Source: Nothophaeocryptopus gaeumannii (lineage: Eukaryota > Ascomycota > Dothideomycetes > Mycosphaerellales > Mycosphaerellaceae). From it: a stretch of DNA of 64,000 nt. Under the pieces are notes generated by a model. That model was given only the letters and a program-made list of their open reading frames with translations. It ran no database searches and was not told the DNA's origin. Both the position numbers and the translations under genes were made by a program. Shown piece by piece: positions 9,635 through 20,032 of the stretch. The stretch spans positions 1,178,001 through 1,242,000 of the forward strand of contig JASISA010000023.1 of the NCBI GenBank assembly GCA_031771865.1, given 5' to 3'. Numbering within the stretch: position 1 is the stretch's first letter; the number at the start of each line of letters is the position of its first letter.

Positions 9635-10837
9635 TCAAACTCTCCACCTAAAAGCCTGACTCTCCCCCGTCCGGCTAGGGTGAAGTGCGCTGTCTGGTCG
9701 CTGCAGCTGCGTACCTCCGTACGGGTTTACTCCTCCTCCTGCGGTGCCACTTTGCTGAGGCACAAGGTGCGCAAACTGCGGATTCACACCCATAGGCGCA
9801 CTAATCTCCATCTCCCGCTGCGGCTGCCCGACGTTGATGGGAAGTGGCGGAGCAAGCGACTGCCGAGACTGTCGATTGCCGAACATCTGCCAGACTTTCT
9901 TCTTCGTGCAGGTTGTGGTGCGGGAATACTTCGATGTAGGCGAAATAGGAGCGCCGGTCTCGGTATATGAGGCTCGAACGTCCGTCTTGATCGAAGAGGG
10001 GCCGGTGGCTGTGTGGTAGGATGGGAGAACAGGCGAAGCGTTTCCGTTGCCGCGGTTGCTGTTGGAGCCGGTCAAGATGCGGAAAGGATTCTTGCGTGCC
10101 GTGTCTGGGGACACAGCATCTCGGTGGTTATTGATGTACGACTGCGCGAGAACGGGAGCCGGGGGCGTGCGGGAGCCTTCGAAGCTGCTGGAGCCGATGC
10201 TGGATGAAGAAGGCATGGGAGTCTTGTGGACTGCGACGGCGCCGTGGGCGCGGACCATGCGGGCTGTGATGCCTGCTTTGCGGTCGCGGAAGATGTAGCT
10301 CTGCCGAAAGAATTCAGTCGGTGAATGATTAAGAGTGCTAGAAGGGAAGACTCACGGCAACTAGGTTGATGTGTCCCAGAATGAAGATGAGGATACCCGA
10401 CGAGATGACGATACGCCAAAACGCGAGACCAATCTCCTTCTGAGCAGCAGCTGCCTTGTTCAAATTGCCCATCACGTTGATGCCAAGTACGACCATAGCA
10501 ATCGCCAGCGTGACGAAGCCATGGCTCGGTGACAGGAGTGGCCAATTACGGGCGAAGTATCCGCGGAAGAGTGAGATTTCGGATGTGATAAGAAAGACTG
10601 TGAAGCACCATCAGCTTGAGCGTGCAGTTCTGTGATCTCGCCGCACTCACGACTCGTAATAAGAGTAACGACGTGACTCAACGCATCAAAGAAGAAGAGA
10701 TGCGTGGCAGTAGATGTCTTGACGAGCATGACCACGCTGGCAGTGATGACGGCCACGAAGCCGATGATGTTCATCACGCGGATGCCATTGAGGATGATGT
10801 ATCCCGCTCCGGAGAGATTCTTGGGCGAGAGCGTCAT
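9635..10837 (-). CDS. Multi-pass membrane protein with long cytosolic tail (DUF7598-like)
   Basis: Three exons, 10837-10651, 10597-10356 and 10300-9635, with introns of 53 and 55 nt (GTGAGT...CACAG; GTGAGT...GGCAG), give 364 residues. The start MTLSPKNLSG is chosen because 'AGYIILNGIRVMNIIGFVAV' follows directly as the first membrane segment; an in-frame ATG at 10927 would add 30 charged residues. Four hydrophobic segments lie in residues 12-145, ending with 'IVISSGILIFILGHINLVAS'. The rest is a Ser/Pro-rich disordered tail with many possible phosphorylation sites. The layout matches a fungal family of unknown function that I recall as DUF7598. No enzymatic motif is seen. Confidence 0.8.
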
Positions 10838-12046
10838 TTTGTCTGTTTTCTCTGTGGTCTTGTCTTTCGTGGTCTTGAGCTTGGAGACGAGGGATTGGAT
10901 GCGTTCAGACTCAAAGGGTATGTACACCAGTCTGGAAGACGACTGTCAGCTGGTGCTCATTGCGCGTGGTGATCATGTGGGTGAACACACTTCTCGCTGG
11001 GGTAGAGGCGCACGAACATGTGTGCTCTTGAGGGTTTTGAGTATTAGTTGGGCGTAGCTGTCCTGCAGTCTGGTATCGTGCTTGGTGTTTTGTTGCTTGG
11101 AAGCTTCTTGTGGTGATCGGCCAGCGAGGTTGTTGCGATTGCAGTGAGTGGTTGTTAGGTTGTTTCGTAGAAAGGAAATGGGAGAAGAAGAAATAGAAGA
11201 AGTCCAGAGCCTTTCGAAGGCAATGGAGTCTTCTTGAATGGAAGAATAGGCTTCAACAATAGAACGGACGTGACAATACCAGAAGGAAGAAAAGACAATA
11301 GTGAAAGTGGACGTGAGCTTCACTTGAGAAGGATACCAACGCCCGGACCTTTGTCCATGCGAATCGCGTAGGCGGTTCCTATTGTCGCGAGACCGGGATA
11401 AGCCATGAATAGACAGCGCGACATTGTTGTCGATGGGAACATCCGCCCAGGCCAGAGAGCACGATGCAGGACGACCTGGAGGTGAATTTTGCAGTTGAAA
11501 CACTTGTTCGCCGTAGTATCGAACTCATTCAAGTGAAGCTGCCAGCAAGGGTGCCTGGCGCAAAAGCTGTGCGAGCCATTCCAAGGTGACACACGGCGTC
11601 TCGAGCAGCAGCAAAGCAGCTTCGATAGAGCCCAAGCAGCAGTTCGCGGTAGTGGGGATGCTTCTGTTGGTAGAGAATATCTCCGCCCCATGCACGATGC
11701 GGGCCTTTTCTGGAGATCTGAGTGAAGGCGGTTGATGATTGGTGAGGATTGCTCGTCGCGCAAGCGCTTCCAGAAGGGCGTTTCGCGACTGCGATCCACA
11801 GCTAACGTTCCTTCGGAGTTCGGGAACGCTATCGTGACTATCATTCTTGCTTTCTGCATCGCTTTTGAGCTTGGAGTCGTGCGATGTTGGGTGTGGCCGT
11901 CTGGTTGTCGAAGAAGGGAAAGGGAAGAAGCTGGAGAAGGACAAAGTGAGGTGGCAGGACGCGCCAAATTTGAGTTTGGGATGCGACAAGGATCTGAGAA
12001 CTTCGACTTCACGTTCATATCACACCTTCGCCTGCTCACCATAAAT
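10838..12046. other. 1.2-kb intergenic region without a supported gene
   Basis: The longest frame here (240 codons, minus strand, 11320-12042) is rich in Ser, Arg, Cys and Pro and shows no domain; another frame on the same strand is open for 154 codons over much of the same stretch. Neither has a clear start, intron structure or family likeness. A decayed gene is possible. The part next to 10838 holds the promoter of the membrane protein gene. Confidence 0.4.
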
Positions 12047-12913
12047 CTAAGTCATCGAGCTGTATGCGAAGTTGAGCCACCGTACGTCCATGCGGCCACT
12101 GTTACCGAAGACGTGGTTCATTAAAGGCCGTTTCACCCATCGCCACTCCGCCTTAACGATCCAACCAAGGACCTCGTACCTGTGCCCAGACTCTCTGAAG
12201 TCAACAGCGTCTATGTTGCGTTCGATTTGCTCGTCCGACAGTGGCATGAGCCCAATACTTCTTTGCCGCATCGCGAAGACAAGATTCTCGTGGTGCACAC
12301 CTCTGGAGAAGCCTTCAGCATCGATGACACCTCGTAGGAGACGACTGAAATGCCAGTCTTGCTCGTGCTCCGGCAGCATCTGGATGCGCTGTCCATTATG
12401 ATTGTTGAGACGGTGGGAGACAACCTGAACGAATGCGTGAAGGCGCGAGACTTCATCAAGCGACATAAACGCGAGGGACCTGCCCGCCGGCGCCAGATCA
12501 TGCCGCCAAGTCTGGAGCCAGTGGTCGTTGAGAGAGTGCGAGCCGATCGTGCAAACGACCACAACAGAGAGCACGTGGTCTTGATCGGTGTCGACCCGGA
12601 TGGGATTCTTTTCTAAGAAGTCTATGAATTGGAAATCGCTTAGCTTTCTTGCCTGTAATGGTCGTGCGAGCTCGCGTAGCACATGGACCGCCACAGTGTA
12701 TTCTGAGTTCCGCGGGCTGGAGACGCTCTTCCTGATGAAGTCGCCGTCGTTGAGATTCAACATCATGCATTGCTGATCTTGGTCCAGGATCACGATGCGG
12801 AACTCAAACTCTGTCAGGTGTGAAGTGGCATCAGGTCGGTCGTTCCAAGCCTGGAGAATCTGCTCTGGATATTGGTAAAGCCAATGCTGCGGAAGTCTGC
12901 TGCTGGAAGCCAT
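12047..12913 (-). CDS. Unrecognised protein, intact member of a two-copy local family
   Basis: An intronless frame of 288 residues from ATG 12913. The frame continues upstream, but likeness to the damaged copy at 13301-14235 begins only at 'SRLPQHWLYQYPEQIL', so the internal ATG is preferred. Shared blocks along the pair are 'EFEFRIVILDQDQQCMMLNL', 'VVVVCTIGSHSLNDHWLQTW', 'ENLVFAMRQRSIGLMPLSDE' and 'GHRYEVLGWIVKAEWRWVK'. I recognise no family. No signal peptide or membrane segment is seen. That the pair can be aligned by eye along its whole length supports it as a real, probably lineage-restricted gene. Confidence 0.65.
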   Translation of the reverse strand: MASSSRLPQHWLYQYPEQILQAWNDRPDATSHLTEFEFRIVILDQDQQCMMLNLNDGDFIRKSVSSPRNSEYTVAVHVLRELARPLQARKLSDFQFIDFLEKNPIRVDTDQDHVLSVVVVCTIGSHSLNDHWLQTWRHDLAPAGRSLAFMSLDEVSRLHAFVQVVSHRLNNHNGQRIQMLPEHEQDWHFSRLLRGVIDAEGFSRGVHHENLVFAMRQRSIGLMPLSDEQIERNIDAVDFRESGHRYEVLGWIVKAEWRWVKRPLMNHVFGNSGRMDVRWLNFAYSSMT

Positions 12914-13300
12914 CTGGATTGCCGCTGGAGGGAACAGATGCTGCTGTGGGCATGTGCTTACTGGCATTGCACGCACGCCTATATACCTCTTCACTCGGTC
13001 CAGCAGCTTCGAACCATGTTTGTGGCGGCAGCAGACACTTTTCATTCAGCATATGTGGTCGCTTTTCAGACAGATTGCTAAAGCCTTCTCAACGTTCAGA
13101 GTGGCAGCTAAAGGCCTTTGTTGCCCACCAGTCTGAGGCATGAAATCTGTTTGCTACCAATGATGATTCTAGAACCCACAAGCTGCAGCTAACAATGCCT
13201 TCGGCAGCAGGCACGCGCACCCCCTGATACAACGACGAAGGTGATCATAGAGCTGACCGTCACACCTTCGAACAAGCAAAAGTCCTCGCACAAACTCTCG
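12914..13300. other. Spacer between the two paralogues
   Basis: 387 bp hold the presumed promoter of the 12047-12913 gene and the 3' flank of its decayed copy. Nothing else is seen. Confidence 0.4.
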
Positions 13301-14235
13301 CTATTCAATCTTTATGCCAGAATCCAATCTGACGTCAGGAGCCAGCCACTTCACTGCAGCTCGACCATGCGTTTCGAAGACCAACGCCAGGGAAGTCTCC
13401 AGAATGCTTCTGTATTCAGCCCCGACCACCCCAACAACCCATCCAACCACGTGACATAACTCATCGTTAGCAGATGCCAGCGTTCGGAGCGTTCTACTGT
13501 AGAATTCGAGATACACGGCTTCCGGGACCGGAATCAGCGTCAGTCCTGAACGACCAAGTTCCATAGCCACCAATGTGTGCTTGATCGTCTGCCTGGTTAC
13601 AACACGTTGCACAGCGACAAGACCTTGGAGGGCGAGCTCAAATATCTTTGTCCGTGTTGGCTGCACAACCGCATCGGAGGCGCCTTGAACCGAAGTGCTG
13701 CAGCCGATTGAGTACATTATCGACAAGACCGGACCCGTCACCCGCCAGCTGCAGGTTCTGGAGAAGATTGCGCAACTGCGTGAACACACTCAAGAATCGA
13801 CCTGGGCCTGTGCTTGAGGCCAATATCGAGTACCAGCTTGGCAACCACTGCGAGGTCAAATAATGCTCTCCCACAGTCACCAAGACGACGACTGGCAACA
13901 CCGATGAATCGCTAGATCTCAAGACCACTGGGATGGTGTTCAAGAGCTCAGTCAACTGTAGGTCCTTCAGTTTGCCTTACTATAGTGGGCATTTTCACGC
14001 GCAGTACGCGCGTGAAGATTGTCTAGTTCACGAGATCGGCATTCTGGAGTCGTCTTCCGGGCAGCTTCCTGGTCCCCATATCGAGCACGAGGAACCTAGA
14101 CTCATTGTCGACTATCACGATCTGTAGGTCGAGACTGCTCAATGGTCTTGATGTCTTCGGATCGGGCTGATGGTTGTCAAGCAGCTGTGGAGGTGTTTGG
14201 AAAAGCCAGTGCTGTGGGAGTGCTGTTGCGGACAT
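13301..14235 (-). pseudogene. Frameshifted paralogue of the 12047-12913 gene
   Basis: Starts well at ATG 14235 ('MSATALPQHWLFQTPPQLLD', 'LDLQIVIVDNESRFLVLDM') but meets a TAG at about 14023. Likeness resumes in another frame ('LTELLNTIPVVLRSSDSS', 'VVVLVTVGEHYLTSQWLPSW') and then shifts again near 13690-13730 to a third stretch ('KHTLVAMELGRSGLTLIPVP', 'CHVVGWVVGVVGAEYRSIL') that ends at 13301. Each block aligns with the intact neighbour in the same order. I tried GT-AG pairs across both breaks and found none that keeps the frame, so at least two frameshifts are likely. A multi-exon gene with unusual introns is not fully excluded. Confidence 0.6.
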
Positions 14236-15143
14236 GGTGTTCTGGCGTATCTTTGAACAGACTTTTGTTCTTGGGCGACCTGCGTCACATCACAACAGAG
14301 CTTTTTTTATCGTGAGAAGTGCACTGGAGTCTTTCTGTGACCTTCGGCTGCAGCAAACTCCCTTTTTGATCTTGCCTGGACGTTTCGAAGGAAAATACAG
14401 GCTTGCTGGCTACTTGGCCCACAGCGTTCGCAGGTAGGAACTCACTCCTCGCCTTCACGAGCACAGCGCTAACGCTTCTCGCCATCAGACTCCGGCAACA
14501 TCGTACAATTCGTGTTTCCGGAGGACGAAACACCTTGGTTCTCCAACAACCCAGCAGAAGTCAAAGGACAGTATTGGACGAGCTTTTGTGATATTGATGC
14601 ATCGCTTCGGCGCAACTTGGCAAAGGGTGAACTACGACTCGCTGAACACCACGCTTTACAGCATGTATTAGCCTAGTCCTCTTGATGCTACTAAGCTCTA
14701 TTACTTCGAGCAGCAGGGAATGTGAAGCGGTCGTAAAGACACTCAATTGTTTCCGGGGTAAAGAGGTTTTGGAGTAGCTGGCGGACGAGAATGCATCAGC
14801 TAAATCCGCCAACCTCCACTTTAATCCTTCTTGCAGGATCGCCAAGGAACATGGAATCCACCACGGACTCTATCAAGACATTGGCTCTCGATCTTGCTAC
14901 AACCGTCATAACTCAAACATTACGCATAGAGCAACAACCTGATGCGAGCTTCGCAGAACCCGGGCTTAGATACATGTAAACCCTCCGACTGATCGACATA
15001 CATCGGACTGTTCACGCTACATTGTCCGTGTTCGAACTTCTAGGTCGTACCACAGCTCCACATATAAAAGCAGCGCCACCACAACTACGCTCTCACCGGG
15101 AATGCGATCCTAAACCTCTTCGACCCAACAAACTTTTTTCACA
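14236..15143. other. 0.9-kb intergenic region
   Basis: No supported gene. The small minus-strand frame 14561-14845 has no domain. The 3' 100 bp form the core promoter of the hydrolase gene (TATA element listed separately). Confidence 0.4.
15061..15071 (+). promoter_or_regulatory. TATA box of the alpha/beta hydrolase gene
   Basis: The sequence 'catataaaagc' lies about 80 bp before ATG 15144, a normal distance for a fungal core promoter. It is followed by a pyrimidine-rich leader and 'tcacaATGG' at the start. A clear TATA box hints at a regulated, perhaps stress- or substrate-induced gene (inference). Confidence 0.6.
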
Positions 15144-16127
15144 ATGGGCGACGCCTCCACCACCAACGGCACCAAGCCAAACGGCAACACCCCCGCCGTC
15201 TCCGACGCGGAAGCTACCAAAATCATCAAATCTATGGCCGAAGGCTTCAAAGACGTTATGCGAACACCCATGCTTTCCTACCCATCCGATTACGGGCTGG
15301 AATATGACGACGTCGTCTTCCTCTCCGCCTACGATAATATCCCCCTGGAAGGCTGGTTTATTCCCCGTGAAGGCTCAAATAAGATCATCATCTGCAATCA
15401 CCCACGCAACTTCAATCGGTATGGTTATGCTGCACATCTCGAGAAATATCGCGAATTTGGAGCGTGGGCACATGAGAGAAATACGCTCGAAGTGAATTTC
15501 GTGCCGGATTATAAGATTCTGCATGATAATGGATATAACGTCCTCGCGTACGATATGAGGAATTTCGGGCTCAGCGGCGCAGCGAATGGGGGATTTTCGA
15601 TTGGAGGGAGGTTTGAAGCGAGGGATGTCATCGGAAGTTTGCAGTACATCAGATCGAGGATGGATACGAAGGATATGACGATTGGGTTGTTCTCGAGGTG
15701 TAACGGCGCCAACGCGACATTACGGGCTATGCATATCGCTCCGCAGGAATTTGAAGATGTGAAATGTATGGTGGCCGTACAACCTCTCTCTGGCGTATGC
15801 GTCTTCCAACGAACGCTCGAATACGCTGGCGTCTACAACAAAATGGACGAAATGGATCGCGAATTCCGAAACGTCATGTCCTTCTCCCTCTACGATATGA
15901 CCCCCGTGCCGTGTTGCAAGAGCGTGCGGGTACCGACTTTCCTGTATGGAGTGAAGGTGGATGCGTTTACATATGAAGAGGATTTGCAGGGGATGTTTGA
16001 TAATGTTCCGATTCGGGAGAAGAAGTTGCATTGGATTACGGATACGCAGGCGAGGTGGGATGGGTATAGGGAGTTTCAGAATAGGCCAGAGCCGATGTTG
16101 GAGTGGTTTGAGAAGTATATGGTTTGA
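15144..16127 (+). CDS. Alpha/beta-hydrolase fold protein with Cys at the nucleophile elbow
   Basis: A single-exon protein of 327 residues. Fold landmarks: 'NIPLEGWFIP' (early strands), 'IIICNHPRNFNR' around residue 81 (oxyanion-hole loop after strand 3), 'YNVLAYDMRNFGLS' around 131 (strand 4 and the D-x-R-x-G-x-S turn), and the elbow 'GLFSRCNGAN' (181-190). The usual Gly-x-Ser-x-Gly is replaced by Ser-Arg-Cys-Asn-Gly, so Cys186 sits at the nucleophile position, as in dienelactone hydrolases. 'VPTFLYGVKVDAFTYEED' near 265 may supply the acidic residue. The usual late catalytic His is not obvious. Substrate is unknown; no signal peptide. Confidence 0.85.
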   Translation: MGDASTTNGTKPNGNTPAVSDAEATKIIKSMAEGFKDVMRTPMLSYPSDYGLEYDDVVFLSAYDNIPLEGWFIPREGSNKIIICNHPRNFNRYGYAAHLEKYREFGAWAHERNTLEVNFVPDYKILHDNGYNVLAYDMRNFGLSGAANGGFSIGGRFEARDVIGSLQYIRSRMDTKDMTIGLFSRCNGANATLRAMHIAPQEFEDVKCMVAVQPLSGVCVFQRTLEYAGVYNKMDEMDREFRNVMSFSLYDMTPVPCCKSVRVPTFLYGVKVDAFTYEEDLQGMFDNVPIREKKLHWITDTQARWDGYREFQNRPEPMLEWFEKYMV

Positions 16128-17817
16128 GAAGTGGCGAGGTGGTCTGCCGTAGATAGCAACAGCTTGTTGTGGGCAAGTCGCTTGAGCTAGCTTGGGTTTA
16201 GACACTGCCAAGATTGAATTGATGACTGTCAGATGTTTGGTCGTCTTTCGTTCGACTCGTAGCACCGCGCTCTCACTTTCCGCTGGGCAAATGCTCTGCT
16301 TCCCGGGAAAGCGTAGCATACCCTGTAGTTGGTAGAGTCCTGCTCTCTGCATGAGACCATACTTTGGACGAGTGAATGATGGATCGACGCATAACAGTGA
16401 CAAGCTACCGCATGGGGATCTTCACTGCCCCCAACGATACCTCCTCAGCTTCACTGGACTACTCTTCACACAAGATGCATGTTGCTAGACAATGCTTTCC
16501 CTTGATGCTAAGCGAAGACTTCGTGACACTCGCAGCAACCGGCCGACTCTGCTCGCTGCAACCATGAACCCCAATCTCGAATAGGCTGAGACTGCGAGCA
16601 GGAATATCGCGCGCATGTTGGAGATGATCAAGATCGGCGAGAAAAGTGCTGCATCCAGTATATCGTACAATAAGTACGAACAGCCCCGGTGCGCTTCTGG
16701 ACAAGAGAACGAGATGTACAGGGACTCGCTGAGAGACGGCATGACTGATGCAGAGAGCTTGCATATGTTTTGGACGTTGACTCCCAGAGTGAGAATTCCG
16801 GTCGGCGGCAAGGAGGCGATTTCTTAGGAGGGCAACTGTGGCCCATCTCTGATCGTGAGTCGAGCGGAGAGAACAGTCGACGATGTCTCAGCTCGAGGAA
16901 TGCCGCTCTACAACACAGCGATCAAGGTCCACTTTCGACGAGGCCATGATCTGCATTCTATAGTAGAAGACCAATCTCCTCGACATGTTACAGACGCAGT
17001 CGGGCATGCGGACCAACAGCCCAGACCTCGAAGTGGAATGGACTGCCGACACCTCTGGTCGGCGTTTCACTCCTCAACTCAGCAGTGAGCATGCAACTGC
17101 ATGATTTGCGATAGAGACAGAAGATCCTCCTCCGCCATACACCAGTCCAATCTGGAGTGCAAGACGCAGTCCACGGAGGCCGAAGAATCGAGCAATCCGG
17201 GCAAAAGATCACAAAGGTAAGCTGAGTTGGCTGGCGTGTAGGCGGCCATTGGGACGTCGGTAGGAAGCAGACGTATGCACATTGATGACGATGAAACCCC
17301 TGAAGGTCTGGAACAGTCTCGAAGAATGTCGACAATGTTCATGCGAGGGAGAAGGAAGCAAGCCAGGAGAGAGTCAAGCAATGTAGCCAAGCTTTTTGAC
17401 AAGCCTCGCTAAGAAATGCACAGACCAGGCCAACTCCACTTTCTTGCATGCACATCTTCCACAGCATACGAAGTATAGTCTCCTGTCATGCACGACCAGT
17501 CGGTCTCTTATCGACGAAGCCACAAGGACACATTGCGAACCACTCATCTATCCTCGGGACATGTCTTGCACACGCAGCCGCCGCCATGCTTGTCGTGTCC
17601 AACTGCTGTTCCCTGATCTGGACGATTCCTGCCAATTTATCCGCGACACGCCGCCACATCCGTCCTGAGGAGGCGTGGGACGCGTACGCATTCCTGATAA
17701 CGCTCTGCAGGTGCTGTGCATGGTCAGATAGCGCGCCAGCAATACAGCCAAGACCCATAAGCATCGCTTTCCCCAGTATTCTGGAAAGACTGGGCTTCTT
17801 TCAAACTGCTTGGCAAC
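16128..17817. other. 1.7-kb intergenic region without a supported gene
   Basis: Only scattered frames of 60-155 codons on both strands, none with a domain, a signal peptide or convincing introns. The 155-codon plus-strand frame ending at 17915 overlaps the first exon of the next gene in another frame. The last few hundred bases should hold the promoter of that gene. Confidence 0.4.
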
Positions 17818-19839
17818 ATGAAGAAACACTGTTGTTCGAACTTCCCGTCTTCATTCCTTTCATTCCTTTCTCTTTCATGGACGATAACCGCGGTCCCTCC
17901 GACGAGAATCAATGACGACCCGGGTCTCTTCCGCTTCGTGACAGTCAGCGGCATCACAATAAGATCCTGCCTCCCAGAGCTGATCATAACTAGAGACCTG
18001 ATATCAGAGCACCAAAATGGCACGTCAACGTTTATCATCCCGAGCATATTAGTCCTGGATACTGGTTCGTAGGGCCCCGAGAACCCCTGGGAAAGGAGCA
18101 ACAGGCAAGACACATTCAACCATCTAGACTGAACACATCCTGACCACACAGAGTAGATTGGCAACTGGATCGGACCTGCCATCTATGACGGCCACGGCGA
18201 ACTCGTCTGGAGTGGTGCTCCTCGCTTCAAGAACTCCATGGTCGATGACCTCAGAATCAGCAGCGTCAACGGCGAATCCCTGATGACTATGTTGTGGAAC
18301 GGTGGCGGATCGGGCGTGGTCATGAATTCCTCATACGAAATCCGGCAATCGGTGAGGCTTGGTCAAAACTCCATGATCAATACGCACGAGTTCCACTTCG
18401 TCGACAACGGCACACGCGCCTTAGTGATGAGGAGCAATAGAAGACGGGCAACCATCAACGACTCTTTGGCCATTGGCCACACGGGCGGGGAATGCATGGC
18501 GGAATACGACGGCTTCGAAGAGTTCGATACCTCAACATGGGAGAGCACATTCACATGGAACTCCTTCGTACAGATCAATTTGACCGAGTGCACCTCCAAG
18601 CACGACCGCCGTCCTATTGAGGAAAGATGCAGAGATGGCTGGGATTTCTTCCATTCCAACTCCGTCGATAAAGACCCCGAGGGGAATTTCTACCTCTCTG
18701 CCCGCTTCACGAATACAATCTATAAAATCTCTGCCACCAACGGCACGATTCTTTGGCGTCTTGGTGGCGTCCTCTCAGACTTCGACATGGGCGATGTTAC
18801 ATTCTCTGGTCAACACTCGATTCGCTACGTCTCTTCCAACGAAACCCATACCGTCCTCACCATGCTTGACAACGCAAAGATCGATGCTCTCCCACCAACC
18901 CATCTCCACTCCCGCGGCCTGCTACTGGCCGTAAATACCGCGACTATACCAATGACCGTACAAATCCTCGCAGAATATCCCCACCCCGTGGGAGAAGGCG
19001 CCTACGCCCGCGCCCGAGGCAACATGCAAACCCTTCCTGACTCAAACATCTTCATCGGCTGGTCCGAACGCGCAACCCACTCCGAACACACATCCAACGG
19101 AACGTTGGTCATGGATGCCAAGCTACAACCGGATTGGTTGGGTTCACACCGAAATTATAAATTTCCTTGGATTGGAAGGCCGAGGGACGAGGAGATCGCG
19201 GTCGTCGCGCAGGCGTATCGTCAAGCTAACCTCGTGTACATGATTGTTCATGTGTCTTGGAACGGAGCCACAGAGGTAGAGAGATGGAGGCTTTATGCTG
19301 CAGCTCAGGGGGAAGATGGCGAAAAGGGGAAATTGCTCGCAGAGAACAAAAGAGGAGGATTCGAGACGCAAATTCTCGCGACGGAGTTTTCGCCAAGCGT
19401 AGTGGTAGAAGGTGTTGATATCGAGGGGAACGTTTTGGGTACTTCGGGGGCTGTGAAGACGGAGCTGAAGGGTCGACATCTGGAGGAGCTGGAGGAGAAT
19501 GTATTTGAAATCTGGAATGAAAGCGGTGAGTTGGAAGCATTACCAATAGCGTCAGCGACCGACGCCGAGCAAGAGCCAAAGCCGCTCGTACAAGCAACTG
19601 ACATGACGGCATCAGACAAGCAACACCCAGACTTGCTCACAGTCCAAGCTCCAAGCCCGTTGGCAAGACTACGCAGGACCATCTTCGAGCATCCTATCAT
19701 AGTGGTGTTGTTGGGGTGTATAGCCATATGGCAACAAAGAAGGAGGCTACTGGCAAGACTCGCTCGGCTTAGGAGAAGATCATATTCACAGCATCAGATC
19801 TCTGCCCAGCAGAAAGCAAGGGAAGACTTACCTATATGA
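17818..19839 (+). CDS. Secreted or membrane-tethered arylsulfotransferase-like protein (ASST family)
   Basis: Three exons, 17818-17943, 17994-18068 and 18157-19839, with introns of 50 nt (GTCAGC...AACTAG) and 88 nt (GTAGGG...GAGTAG), both phase 0, give 627 residues. The N-terminus has a hydrophobic core ('FPSSFLSFLSLSWTITAV') like a signal peptide. Exons 2-3 read 'RPDIRAPKWHVNVY', 'ISPGYWF', 'GPAIYDGHGELVWSGAP', which is the usual opening of fungal ASST-domain proteins. Later come 'WDFFHSNSVDKDPEGNFYLS' and 'GTILWRLGG', typical propeller repeats with the conserved HxN. A hydrophobic patch near residues 580-592 followed by an Arg-rich tail suggests a C-terminal anchor. In bacteria ASST moves sulfate between phenols; fungal substrates are unknown. 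The short second exon is inferred from frame and motif continuity. Confidence 0.82.
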
Positions 19840-20032
19840 CAACATCTAATGCAAGCAGATGTAAATGTCACATTGCATGGCCGCCGTAATGCTTCTACCA
19901 TTCTTCCGAGTACAACTCAAAAAGGGGTATACTTTCTTTCCAGCTCCATCTCATACGCTATCATGCTTCGTCTTCACGGTGTATTGTTTACCACGTGCGA
20001 GGAAGAGAGTCCACGCTTGACGAGGACATGCA

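Noticed and set aside
11320..12042. 240-codon minus-strand frame
   Set aside because: Ser/Arg/Cys-rich, no domain, and a different frame on the same strand is open over much of the same stretch.
17448..17915. 155-codon plus-strand frame with hydrophobic parts
   Set aside because: Overlaps exon 1 of the ASST-like gene in another frame; no family likeness.
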